From Fabrea salina (Eukaryota > Ciliophora > Heterotrichea > Heterotrichida > Fabreidae), in the NCBI GenBank assembly GCA_022984795.1, contig JALIHJ010000058.1, positions 96,592 through 160,591 of the forward strand: a stretch of 64,000 bases of DNA, written 5' to 3'. The notes beneath the pieces were generated by a model. That model saw only the letters and a list, made by a program, of their open reading frames with translations, searched no databases and was not told the DNA's origin. The position numbers were made by a program, and so were the translations under genes. Numbering within the stretch: position 1 is the first letter of the stretch; each line of letters opens with the position of its first letter. This document shows, piece by piece, positions 24,953-36,100 of this stretch.

Positions 24953-27900
24953 ATGGAGCACAGTGACACTGAAAGCTCAAACCATTCGTATTATGAAAAC
25001 CAAGAAACAAAGCAAACCTGGAAAAAAACTTCAAGAGTCTTACTTAACTACTTGGCATCAGACATCCAGAAAAAGCCAAGGTCGTTCCAAATAGGCTTGT
25101 TTTCGATATTTGTGGTAGTAGGATTTTTAAGCCTTTTGTTTAACATGCTTTTGTCCACCCCAGTGGTGTACTTAAAACTCTCAGAGGACGAGCAAGGCGA
25201 AGCTGACATACGCTTAGTTCCAGAGCCTTCGAGTTTTCCACAAAACTCAAACAACACCCAGTCAGAAACAACCGAACTGCTTAACTTCTACAGAATCCAA
25301 GAAGCACTTGGAAACCTAACTGAAGTAGAAGGAGTAGCTCCTAGGTGGATACTTCCAGGCTACGTGTACACTGAAGAGTCCGAAGTCAACACTACAGCTT
25401 TCCTTGTAATGGCTGACACACTTTTAGAACGCAACATAGGCTTAGGAAGGAACTTCAACCAAAGAGTACTGGGTTACGGAGAAGCAATAGTGACTTCTTC
25501 GATTCTAAGGGTCTTAGGACTGGAGGAGTTCCAAGGAAAGCAACTTTTCCTTTACATGAACATTGCTAAAAGCTTGCGCCAATCAGGAGTAACAGGGAGC
25601 CAAAATCAAACAGACGAAGAAGCAGTGAGGAGCTTTTTAAACTACTTTGGCGTGTTGGACGGAATTGGAGACGTGACTTTTACCTCTGAACAGATTGAAG
25701 AGAACTTTGACACAGGGGGACTGCCTGTGCCAGACTTAACTCTTAAAAGTGAAGACGCCAAAGACTTAGTAGTGGAGTCTTTCCTGGAAGTTAACCAGAT
25801 GGAACTCCCTTTCAGTATAGTTAGCCCTGTTGAGGAACCTAAAGGCAAGTGGCCTAAGAGTTTAGGAAACGTTGTCTTTGTAGACGCTAACTATGTGCAA
25901 AAACAACTGTTTAAAGCGGTGGAGGAGTCTTTGTACAACCAACTCAGTTGGCTAGGTGACGACCAAGTCATTAAAAACGTTACTGATCCTTTGGAAGAAA
26001 TTGACTTGTTTGAGTATGCTTTAAACGCCAACATCATGCTTAAAGACAGAGTCCAAATTTACACTTCGAGTGTGGAAACTATGAAGCTAAAACTCACCAG
26101 AATCACAAACAAAATCTACAAAAACTTAGGCCTTGGGCACCCTTCCAGACCCGAAATTTTGCTTGCAAACCAGATAGAAAGTTCCCAGGTCATGGTAGCT
26201 TACCTAAGCAACATATTTATGGCAGTTTTATTGTTTTTAGGCATTTTGTCAGTTCTTTTGGTGTATTCACTGATGATGGGCAACGTGGATGAAAAAACTT
26301 ACGAACTAGGAATGCTAAGGGCCTTAGGTTTAAGGCACAGGGACCTCAGAGTGCTTTTGGTAGTTCAGGCTGTTGTTTTTTCAGTGGTAGGCTTTGCTTT
26401 AGGGATCTACTTGAGTTTTGTGTTAAATGTGGCTTACGAGTTTGTGCTTGCATGGTTTACAGGGCTGCCTGTACAAGCTTCTTTACAAGGAGCTTCAGTT
26501 GGCATGGGAATTCTTACAGGTACTTTGATTCCCTTAGCTTCAGTGTACATTCCAATTAAAAGGGCACTTTCTAAAGCAATTACTGATTCTTTAGACGCTT
26601 ACCACAGAGTAGTTTCTGACGTGAGTGTTAAAATTCTCAAGTTAAAAAAGCTAGGACTATCGCCTCCTTGCTTAGTAGCTGCAGTTTTGTTGTCTGTTCT
26701 GGGGTTCCTTACTTACTACTTAGTTCCACTTACCTTCCAGTTAGAAGAATTTGAGCTGTTTTTGTACCTGATGAACGCAATACTACTTTTAACTATTTTG
26801 GGGTTTGCTTTTCTAGTTCAACTGATTCAGCCTAAACTGGAAAAGCTTATTGCTAAAACTGTTTTAAGTAACTTTGACCAAAACCTTAAAAAGATTGTTA
26901 CTAAGAACCTAAAAGGCCACTTAAGACGCAACTGGAAAACTTCGCTGATGTTTTGTATGGCACTGAGCTTTGTTATCTTTTCAGGAGTGAGTTTCAACTT
27001 GCAGGGCTCGGTTGCCAAAAAAACCCTTCAAGTTGCTTTAGGAGGGGACATCTACGTCACAACTACCAACGAAGAAGGACTCCCTGAAGCAAGCATTCGG
27101 GACTGGATCCAAAATGTGTACATCCCTGAGAACGCCGGAAACATTCAAGCCTACACCTTTCTGACTTATAACATGAAAGACATGCCTGACATAGACTATG
27201 TGCTTTTTTCCAACAACTGCGGTTACCCTTCAGTTTCAACTAGTGTTTTTGGAGTTGAAAAGAACTACTTAGAAGCTGTTGACCAAGAATTTTACATGCC
27301 TACGGAGTTCTCTGAGTCACTCAGTTATCCAGAACTAGAAAGTGGCAAAGTAGACCTTGTACACGGACTTTACGAAGACGGAAACTTGCAGTCTTACGAA
27401 GGAAAGGGGGACTACTACCAAGTACTAACCGGAAACGCGCCTGGAATCCAGAGAAACATAACCTCTTCAGACATGTTGCCTGTGAAAGCACTCATTGAAG
27501 AAGGAGTAAGAGAACCCATGTCTTTGAGCTCTAACACACCTATTAGTTTCAGAGTGTTTTACGACTCCTATAACAGGTACGCACTGTTCCGAGGCGTCAT
27601 CCGAGGCATGGCCCAAAAAGTCCCAGGGTTCTCCTTTTCAGGGTACAGACAAGCGAAGAATTCCCACACTGCTTTGGTTTCTATTCCTCAGTACCAACAA
27701 ATGCTGGAAGCAGTGTACACAAACAAGTGGCCTGAAAACCTACCTAAAGAACCTAAAAAAGAATCACTAATAGTTAAAACTAGCCCATCCCTCACCAAAG
27801 AAGACAGAGAAATCTTAGCTAACGGAATCCGCACTTTTCTGACTTCAGAAGGAACCAGAATTTTAGACACAAAAACTTTGAAAGAAAGCGCAGAACTCAC

Positions 27901-28318
27901 TGTGGTAGTTAGTGAGATGCTGTTTATACTGGTAGGGTGTATAGCGTTTGTGCTAGCTTTCTTTTTGTTGTGGAGTGCGTTCACTGCTAACGTTGAAGAG
28001 AACTCTTGGGAGTACGGAGTGCTTAGGGCTGTAGGACTTAACTCGAACCAGTGCGTGAAGTTGTACATATACGAAGCTGTTAGTATTACACTAGCAGCCG
28101 CTTTGCTTGGAACTGTGGTTGGAGTAGTAGTGGCAGTTCTGCTTAGTGTGCAGTTCAATATGCTTGTTGAACTGCCTTTTGACTTTGAGTTTCCTTGGTT
28201 AATGTTTTGTTTGATGCTTGTGTTTGCAGTAACTACTTCTGTACTAGGTAGTTACTTGCCAGCTAAAAACATGGAAAAGCACCAAATAGAGTATATTTTA
28301 AAAGGAATTAAACTGTAA
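24953..28318 (+). CDS. FtsX/MacB-like multi-pass permease
   Basis: This is a 1121-residue membrane protein built from two FtsX-type permease halves with no ATPase domain. TM1 is at about 43-65 (IGLFSIFVVVGFLSLLFNML), followed by a large ectodomain of about 340 residues. The first FtsX unit is at about 412-545 with the hallmark EKTYELGMLRALGLRHRDLR; further TM helices lie at 570-640 and 662-685, followed by a second ectodomain. The second FtsX unit at about 983-1115 repeats the hallmark as ENSWEYGVLRAVGLNSNQCV. In bacteria such permeases partner an ABC ATPase (LolCDE, MacB, FtsEX) and work on lipoproteins or periplasmic substrates. Relatives occur in ciliates and other protists; partner and substrate are unknown here. 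Confidence 0.85.
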   Translation: MEHSDTESSNHSYYENQETKQTWKKTSRVLLNYLASDIQKKPRSFQIGLFSIFVVVGFLSLLFNMLLSTPVVYLKLSEDEQGEADIRLVPEPSSFPQNSNNTQSETTELLNFYRIQEALGNLTEVEGVAPRWILPGYVYTEESEVNTTAFLVMADTLLERNIGLGRNFNQRVLGYGEAIVTSSILRVLGLEEFQGKQLFLYMNIAKSLRQSGVTGSQNQTDEEAVRSFLNYFGVLDGIGDVTFTSEQIEENFDTGGLPVPDLTLKSEDAKDLVVESFLEVNQMELPFSIVSPVEEPKGKWPKSLGNVVFVDANYVQKQLFKAVEESLYNQLSWLGDDQVIKNVTDPLEEIDLFEYALNANIMLKDRVQIYTSSVETMKLKLTRITNKIYKNLGLGHPSRPEILLANQIESSQVMVAYLSNIFMAVLLFLGILSVLLVYSLMMGNVDEKTYELGMLRALGLRHRDLRVLLVVQAVVFSVVGFALGIYLSFVLNVAYEFVLAWFTGLPVQASLQGASVGMGILTGTLIPLASVYIPIKRALSKAITDSLDAYHRVVSDVSVKILKLKKLGLSPPCLVAAVLLSVLGFLTYYLVPLTFQLEEFELFLYLMNAILLLTILGFAFLVQLIQPKLEKLIAKTVLSNFDQNLKKIVTKNLKGHLRRNWKTSLMFCMALSFVIFSGVSFNLQGSVAKKTLQVALGGDIYVTTTNEEGLPEASIRDWIQNVYIPENAGNIQAYTFLTYNMKDMPDIDYVLFSNNCGYPSVSTSVFGVEKNYLEAVDQEFYMPTEFSESLSYPELESGKVDLVHGLYEDGNLQSYEGKGDYYQVLTGNAPGIQRNITSSDMLPVKALIEEGVREPMSLSSNTPISFRVFYDSYNRYALFRGVIRGMAQKVPGFSFSGYRQAKNSHTALVSIPQYQQMLEAVYTNKWPENLPKEPKKESLIVKTSPSLTKEDREILANGIRTFLTSEGTRILDTKTLKESAELTVVVSEMLFILVGCIAFVLAFFLLWSAFTANVEENSWEYGVLRAVGLNSNQCVKLYIYEAVSITLAAALLGTVVGVVVAVLLSVQFNMLVELPFDFEFPWLMFCLMLVFAVTTSVLGSYLPAKNMEKHQIEYILKGIKL

Positions 28319-28356
28319 CTAAATAACACACTTACTGTTTGAGTAGCAGAATAAAG

Positions 28357-30147
28357 ATGTCTTACCACTTTGAAGGAACAGAGGGGTATATTTTCAATTT
28401 TGAAGAAGAAAAATGGGAAAAACTCGAGGTCAACTACACTGAAGGGTTTGGAACAAGGTTCTGCATAGTTCCAAGCTCAACAGGGCCTTACTTAGTTGGA
28501 GGCTACAAACTCAAAACCCTAACAAGGGTTCTTAAGTTGCAAGGGTCTGAGTTTAAAAAGTCCACACGTCTGATTACAGGAAGGGCTGACTGTTGTGGGC
28601 TAGTGTACCACAACCAGCTGTTTGTGTTTGGAGGCTACAACGAAGAGTCCAAAGAACCCCTAGCTTCAGCTGAAGCAATGAGCATCACTGCTCATACATG
28701 GAAACAACTCCCACAGATGCACTTCACTCGGAGAAACGCTTCGTGCGAAGTGGTTCATGAAAACATTTACTTGTTTGGAGGCTGCAGAACTACTTCAATA
28801 GAAAGATTTGACTTACACAAAGGAACGTGGAACTTATGCGAGTTGTCTTTGCCAGTGCCTCTTTACAACTTAGGAGTTTACAGCATTTCTCATAACACTC
28901 TTTTGTTGCTTGGAGGAGTTGATGAGGATGAGAACCCTAACTACTGTGTTTGGCTGGTGAACTCTTGTCAGGAGTCAATATCCATCCAGCCTTCTGTCCA
29001 CAAAAGAATCAAGATTGACAAGCCTGTGTTTGCACACGAAAACCAACTGTTTTTATTCAACGGAAAGGAATTTGCTACTTACGGAATCTTAGACATCAAC
29101 TTAAGGAATGACTCTACGAATGAATTCAACTCCTCACCTACTAGGATAGAGTACTTTAAAACAGATGAAGCCATGACAAGCAGCCTTGAAAAAGGAGTCT
29201 TCCGTGTTAACCCCAAGTCTTCTGACTACTTTAAGGTTTCGCTGCCTCCCAACACCAACGTTCTTGTAGTGCGCAGAGTAGGTGAAGACCAAGAAATCCA
29301 AAGTACCTTTGTTAGAGTTATTCAACGACTAATTGACTACAACTGCAACGTTTTTGTTGAGTCTGACCAAGCTAAAGGAATCCTTCAGTCAGTCAGAAAA
29401 TTCAATGCAAGTCACTGTGAAATCATTAACCTTGTAGTGACTCTCGGAGGCGACGGAACTGTGGTTTGGGCCATCAGTCTTTTCAAACAAGGCAGTATGC
29501 CTCCTTTGCTGGCTTTCAACATGGGAAGTCTGGGCTTCATGACTTCTTACAGTGTGGAAACTATGGACGAAGTAATGCATTCTGTGTTCGAATCCTCTGA
29601 ACTGCCAATCGAACTTATGTCCCGGCTTTCGTGTCGCTTGAATGAAAGCGAAGAAGTTAGGGAACTAGGCCAAGCTGCCAATGAAATATGCATAGACCGA
29701 GGGGCGAGTGTAACTGTAGTAGAACTAGACATTTACCTCAACGGGGAGTTCTGCACAACTGCCGTAGGTGACGGAGTGTTGGTAGCCACTCCTTGTGGGT
29801 CAACAGCTTACTCTTTGTCAGCTGGAGGTTCAGTGGTCCACCACGAAGTGCCTGCTATTTTACTAACGCCTATTTGTCCGCACTCTTTGTCCTTCAGACC
29901 TATTATTCTCCCAGACTCAGTTACTTTGACCATTGTAGTTCCTAAACAAGCAAGAATTCCTGCTTGGGTTGGCATTGACGGACATAGCAAGTTCAAGTTG
30001 TCAAAAGGAAGTTCAATCGAGATTTGCATCTCTAACTATCCGGTGCCTCACATATCCCTTAAAAAAGACATAGCGGACTGGCTTAGTCGGCTTAATAACA
30101 TCTTGCACTGGAACGACAGGAAGAAACAAAAACCTTTAGTAAAATAA
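28357..30147 (+). CDS. Kelch-repeat / NAD kinase fusion
   Basis: This is a 596-residue protein from ATG 28357; the open frame extends to 28339 but only from a non-ATG codon. Residues 1-235 carry kelch-like blades (QLFVFGGYNEESKEPLASAE, NIYLFGGCRTTSIERFD, TLLLLGGVDEDENPNYCVWL). Residues about 300-590 form an ATP-NAD kinase: VVTLGGDGTVVWAISLFKQG with the catalytic GGDGT, FNMGSLGFMTSY, NEICIDRGASVTVVELDIYL with the NE/D motif, GDGVLVATPCGSTAYSLSAG, and the ICPHSLSFRPIILPDS loop. NAD kinase makes NADP+. The kelch part may anchor or regulate it; such a pairing is not one I know as standard. It ends 8 bp before the end of the convergent HECT ligase. Confidence 0.93.
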   Translation: MSYHFEGTEGYIFNFEEEKWEKLEVNYTEGFGTRFCIVPSSTGPYLVGGYKLKTLTRVLKLQGSEFKKSTRLITGRADCCGLVYHNQLFVFGGYNEESKEPLASAEAMSITAHTWKQLPQMHFTRRNASCEVVHENIYLFGGCRTTSIERFDLHKGTWNLCELSLPVPLYNLGVYSISHNTLLLLGGVDEDENPNYCVWLVNSCQESISIQPSVHKRIKIDKPVFAHENQLFLFNGKEFATYGILDINLRNDSTNEFNSSPTRIEYFKTDEAMTSSLEKGVFRVNPKSSDYFKVSLPPNTNVLVVRRVGEDQEIQSTFVRVIQRLIDYNCNVFVESDQAKGILQSVRKFNASHCEIINLVVTLGGDGTVVWAISLFKQGSMPPLLAFNMGSLGFMTSYSVETMDEVMHSVFESSELPIELMSRLSCRLNESEEVRELGQAANEICIDRGASVTVVELDIYLNGEFCTTAVGDGVLVATPCGSTAYSLSAGGSVVHHEVPAILLTPICPHSLSFRPIILPDSVTLTIVVPKQARIPAWVGIDGHSKFKLSKGSSIEICISNYPVPHISLKKDIADWLSRLNNILHWNDRKKQKPLVK

Positions 30148-30155
30148 TTACTTAA

Positions 30156-33100
30156 CTACATAAACCCAAAGCCTTCTTTGCCTTCACTGAGAGCTAGTTT
30201 TAGTCTTTGGTAAAGAACTTCTTTAGAGGGGTACTCAGGGAGGTCTAGTTGGTTCATGCAAGTGTGGGCTGAAGGGAGTCTGTCCACTCCTGCAAAGCTT
30301 TTGTGGATCTGGAACTTCTGAACTCCGCCCATTCCTTGAAGAGCTTTGAATCCTTCTAGAGGAATCTTGGCTGAGCCAGTTACGAACTGAAGGAACTCTG
30401 CTCGTTCTTCATGAGTGAACTCACTTAGGATCTCCCAAAGCCAAAGAATCACAGAGGAATCTCTGGAGTAGTTGTGCAAGTCAGTGTTGTTCTTGAGGTC
30501 TTCTATATCGAAGTCAGGCAGGCCTGCTATTAACAGTTCGAGCTCTTTGCTGTCAAAGACTCCTAAGAGTTCTTTAGGAACTATTTCGTAAAGGCCCTCC
30601 AAGAAACTGTCTATCTGGGCCTGGATGTCTCTAGTCATCTTCATGTGGCAGATGTTTTTGACGTACTCCATTTTGTTTTCTTCAGTAACTCTTATATCCT
30701 TGCCTCCTGGCACCAGTTCTTTCACTATCATTTGGCCGAACTCTTCTTCTTCGTAAGCAAAGTAGTACTCGTGCAGGTCGCTTTCGTTTAAGTTGATTTC
30801 AGTGAGCATTTGAAGGTTCCTGTAAAAGTCAGGGTCCAAGTCTTCCATGTCGTGGTGACTTACTTCTTGGCCTAGAATGTGCTTGTAGAAACTTCTGGTG
30901 AAGTAGACGTCTAAAGCTACGTTGTCACAAAGAGCCTTGCCTATGATGCGTCCTACAAACTTGAAGAAGGAAAGGTGGTCAGGGTTAATGTAGCTTTTGG
31001 AGTTAGGCTGGAAAGACACTCCGTTGGCTGAAGGCACGAAAAGAGCATAGTTAGGGTTAAACATTTCCCTAGATAACAGTCCGTACCACTCCCTTGTAAG
31101 GCCTCCTGCGTCTACTCCTTCTTCGCCTAAAAAGCTCACCCGCAACTTGCCGTGCATTTCTTCGGCACTTCTCACTTTGAGTTGGTGGAAGGAGTCCATA
31201 AAGACTTCGTGGCGTCTTACGTTGAGTCTTATAGAGTCGTAGCCTCTTTGAGGTCGTAAACTCCTGATTTCGGTGCGGAAGTACTTGCGCTTGTTTTCAA
31301 AGTCCAGCAAAGAAGGGAACTTGGTCACAAGGGAGTTAAACGTGTCTTTGAGGAGACTTGGGTTTTGCTTGACAAGTAAGTTCAAGACTTTGCGGTTTCT
31401 GTCACAAAAAGCTTGGAAAGAGTCTTTAGAAGGACAGTCAGTGTGGCAGATAAAAAAGGTTTCAATCACTGGAAGCAACTTACTCAAAGTGGGACTTGTG
31501 GTACTGGCCAAGTCTGTTTCTGTTTGAGTGATTGAGTTCAAAGCTTCAGTTAAAGGCACCCAAAGCGAGTCCAGTTCCATAGGTTCGTTTGAAATACTTT
31601 TTATGACTTTGCAAACTCTTAAAAGCTGGACTTCTTTTTCGCCAGTTAAAGAAGCCTGCATGCTTCTAAGCGACTCTGCAATGTCTACTTCTAAAGTTCT
31701 GACTTCTTCTGTTAAGGCTTTTTGTTCTACAAGCTTGTTCTGGTCGTTTTCAGCAAGTTTAGCTAAAAGAGTCACAACTGTTTTAACGGTGTCTTCGTTT
31801 AAGCTTTGGAAGTTGAGAAGACTGCAGATCTGAATGATAGTTTGGGGTTCTAAGTCTGGAACTTGGGGTGCTTTTTCTATGATTTCTGCTAAAAGAGATA
31901 TCAAAGGAGTCAAGTGAGAGGTACTTATGCGATACAGGTGGTGGTCTATGAGACCTATTAAGTTGTTTAAGTTCAAACTAGCTATGTCTGGTGCTACTTT
32001 AGGATTAAAGCTGCAAAGGTGCTGAAGGGTGTCTAAAACTCTGCCTGAAGTCAAAGCATAACTCTGAATAGGAAGGTCTTCTTGGAGAATCCCAACCAGT
32101 CCTTCTAGGATCCTTCGGCGGTTAAACGGCTGAACACTTAAGTCCAGAAACAATGAAGTCAGTATGTCTCTGTTAAGACTCAAGTGCATCACACTGAATA
32201 AAAAGTTCAAAAAGGCCTCGTCAAGTTGTATCAAGCTTTCAGCCAGCTTGTCGTCAATAACCACCTCTGCTATAGAAGTGGGGAGGTGTCGCTGGTGAGG
32301 TTGTGCGCGCTCCATCAAAACCTGGTGGCGTTGCTGCATAGCAATGTCTTGGAGTTCCCTGGCTTCAGCTACTAGTTCAGGCGGAAGCGAAGCTAAGAGT
32401 TCATCACTGGCTGTCATTAGTATTTCTCGGCGCAGTTCTGGAGTGAGTGATGCTATGAAGGTAGCATTGTCTATGTCTTCTCCAGTGGCTCTTCTCTGCG
32501 AGGACTCTAACTCAGCTCTGATGTCTGGAGGAAGTGCTTCTAAAAAGTCCTCAGCTATTTGGTCACTTGGTTGGGGTGGTTGGTACTGCGCAAGGATTTC
32601 GTTTCTGATTTCCTCAGGGAGTTCTTCAAGCACAGAGGGGTCTATTCCTTCAGGTATTTCTTTCCTTTCTTCTTCGACTTGCATCTTTTCTTCTTCTTGG
32701 GGGTGTTCTTGGTCCGGCTGGGGTTCTTCAACTTCCATAGGCTCCATGGGTTCCATAGGTTCAATACCTTCAATAGGTTCCACAGGTTCCATAGACTCTA
32801 AAGGTTCTTGAGGTTCCACAGGTTCTTCAACAATAGGGAGTACAGCACTAGCTGAGAGGTTAGCTACTAAGTCTTCGAAGTTGGAGAACTCAGGTGCAAC
32901 GGGTGGATTCCTTGCGGGAGCTTCTCTGCGGCGTCTTTGCAAAAACTCTTCACCAACGTAAGGGTCCATGTCACGGATCAGTTGCATAATTGAAGGGTCT
33001 TCAATGTTTTCCAAGAACCCTCTTCCGAACTCTCTTGCACGAAAGATAAAAGCAGGCTCTTCTGCTTGATGGATTAGGTTTCTTTCTAAGTTTTCATTCC

Positions 33101-36100
33101 TGACAGGGTGCTGTACGATTTGCCTTTCTCGGTCGATTTCTTCGAGTTCTAAGTCTTCAGCCCACAAAGCTTCAGTGCTTCGTGGCTCAATCATGATTTC
33201 TCCCATTTCGTTTTCTTCTTCCATAACTTCACTTTCTTGGTCCTCTAGCATTTCTTCGTCTTCTTCGTCAAGTTGTTGCATTTCTTGTTGTTCTTCAGAG
33301 TCAAAACTTTCTTGAAGGTTAATGCTGGAAGCAGAGGCGTTTTTCTGGTGCAGGGCTGAAGTGATGTTGTAGTGAATTAGCAGCTGTAAAGGAGCCAAAA
33401 TCAAGTTTAGCATCGAAGGGGCTTTTTTGAAGCTTAAGTCAACTCCTTTGGCTAGTTCTGAAAGCAACTTGGAGTATGACTGCTGTTCACAGATCTTAGC
33501 TATTTCTCCTGAGTTTCCACTTGTAAAGGTACCTTTCGGAGGCTCTCTTAGTAACTGCATCAAAGTAATGCATAAACACCTTACAATACTCATGCTTTTT
33601 TCGTCCCAAAACCAGTCTTTTTTGAGTTGTTCACTTAGAAGTTCTTTAATGCACCTTATGATTCTTTTGCGGGTGTTAACAGCGCAAGTGTTGTTTCCAA
33701 GTATTGATTGAGTGTACCGTTTGCCTGCGTGGGACTCAGGGTCTTTGTGGGTTTGTTTGAAGCAGATTGGTTTGAGGAACTTTATGATTACTTTCATCCA
33801 ACTCTGATAAGTTTCAGCAGACACAGTTTCTTGGGTTTGAGGAACAGTGAAAATTATTTTATCCTGTTGGATTTTCAAAGTGTACCTAAAAGGAGCAAAG
33901 TTCTTGAAAAAGTGACTTAGGAACTTGTTGGTTTGACTGGACTGAGAAGCCAAATCGTAAGTCACCACTGAAGTTTGCAACAACTGAGGAACCAAAACTG
34001 GGTAGATCTGCAAAAGGTCTGCCAAAAGTGACAGTAAGTGTTCTGTTTGAAGCATAAGTGTAACCTGAGCTGTTTGCTCGCACTCAAAAGCACTAGCAAG
34101 TGCGTGAGCTATAACTGGGACTACTTCCCAGCGTTCGCCTTCGTTAGTGTCTTTTTCAGTCTTAGGTTCTACAAAGACTCCTTCTTCTCTTTGAACAACC
34201 CTGCACACACTTTTCAAGCTTGTTTCAAAAATAGAGTTGCTTCTTTTAAGTTGTTTTTTGAATCCCTGAACGAAGGAGTTCATTGGTTGGGGAGAAGTAA
34301 GTTTACTTAGCAAGTCTGTTTCGAAGTTAGCTTGGATGATGTAGGGGTCTTCACAAAGCTGCTTGAGTAAAGCAAAGAAACTGCTAATCATTCCTTTAAG
34401 TCTTAGTTCAGGCTTGTTGGTTTTCATCAAAAGTAAAGGCTTTAGGGCTTCTTTTTCTAAGAAAAGTTTTGCTTGTTCAGGCTTTTTTGTCAGAGAAATT
34501 AAGAGTTGCAAAAGTGAGTGGTCTTGGTCAGCTAGAATGCAAGTTTCTTGGTTTTGTTTGATGAGTTGCGAAAGCAGGTTAATCATCTCTTCAGTGCCTA
34601 CTTCAGCGTACTTCACTAAACAGTTCATCATAGAAAACAGCGAAGCCACCCACTCTAAGTTGTTTCCGCACACTGAAGGGTTGTCAATCAGTGCTTTTAA
34701 AAAGTTGATGCAGGTTGAAGTAAGTGTGTCGATCTCCAAAGCACTAAAGATGTCTGCTGATTTCGAAGAAAGAGTTGACAGCAAAGCAAGTGCAGTGCGG
34801 AGGTGCTCAAAAGAAGGAGTAGTATGCTTCAACTCAGAAAAGTCTTCAGCTCCTTCGAAAAGGCAGTTGCCTAAACTGATAACTTCTCTCAGAAGCATGT
34901 CAGCTATTTCTGTGTGTGGAGCTTCTGACTTGTCAGAAATCTTAAGAAGGAGTTCTGCTAAAACAGACTGTAAACTTGGAACTGCTCTGATTTGAGAAAG
35001 CAGTATCGAATGCAAACTCCCTACTGAAGCTGACTGGGGTTCTTCGTTGGGCATAGACTCCAAAAGCTCTGGACGACTTAGAATCCACTCAGTAGCCATT
35101 TCAACACTTGGACCCACGTTAAGGATTGCGTGTCTAGCTACGTGTTCGGGAAAACCCATTTCCATTACTTGCTGGAGCGAAGAAGGGTCTACTTGTTCCT
35201 TAACGGCTAGTTGTTTAAGGACTTCCATCACAGACTTAGCAAAAGTAGTAGACACGATTCCGCACTCTAGGTAGTTGATTTGGGAAATTAACTCTAGCAC
35301 TTGGTTCTGGATGTCTTTAACTATTTCTTTGGAAGAAGGCGCTCCCAAACGCCTCAGCACTTCTCGCAAAGAACTAGCTGCACCAGAAGCGTACTTGCCC
35401 GAAGCCAGTCCTTCTAAGCACTTACCTGCTAAGCTCCAAAGAATCTGCAAAGAGTTCACAAAGTCGTAAGGAAGGTCCTTTCGAGAACAGTACTCAAAGG
35501 ACAAGTCTTTCAGCTGAGTTATGAACTCAAGCAAGTGCTGGAGTCCTCCAGCCTGCGAAAAGCAGTAAATAGTAGCTAAGCTGCAACCTTGCTCGTGCAA
35601 AAGAATCTTAAGGATGTCTGAAAGCTGCAGGCAAAAGTGGTACGCCTTTGCTTGGTCAAAGTTTTCTAGCTTCACAACTTTGATGAGCTCAGTTAAAACT
35701 TCACCCATAGTTCTGCTTACTTTGACTCCTTCTTCTTCTTTGAGTCCTTGTCGGCCCCTTCCCCCTGCCATCCTTGTGGCGAACCTAAACAACCTCCTCA
35801 CGCTGAGTTGGCAAGTGAAGTAAAAGTTTTCTTCGAAAGTTTTGAGTTCTGCGTTTTCGATGTCTTGGATGTCAATAGGGATGTTGAAGTTCTGGGCAGT
35901 CTTTGTGCTGGGTTTCGAGAACGAAGACAGTCTAGCTTGGTCTGCTATAAGCAACTTCATGTATCCTGGAAGGTGTGCTAGTGTAGCGCAGAGTTCGTCC
36001 ACGTTCTGTGAAATGCCTGTTCCGTATTGAAGCACTAAACGAGTCATTTCCACAAAGGAGTCTGTGGAAGTCAGAATGTGCAGAAGACGCTCGTGGAGGT

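Noticed and set aside
32344-32811. A 155-codon Ser/Gly-rich open frame on the plus strand
   Set aside because: It is antisense to the low-complexity Glu/Pro/Met region of the HECT ligase; its composition is a mirror of that repeat.
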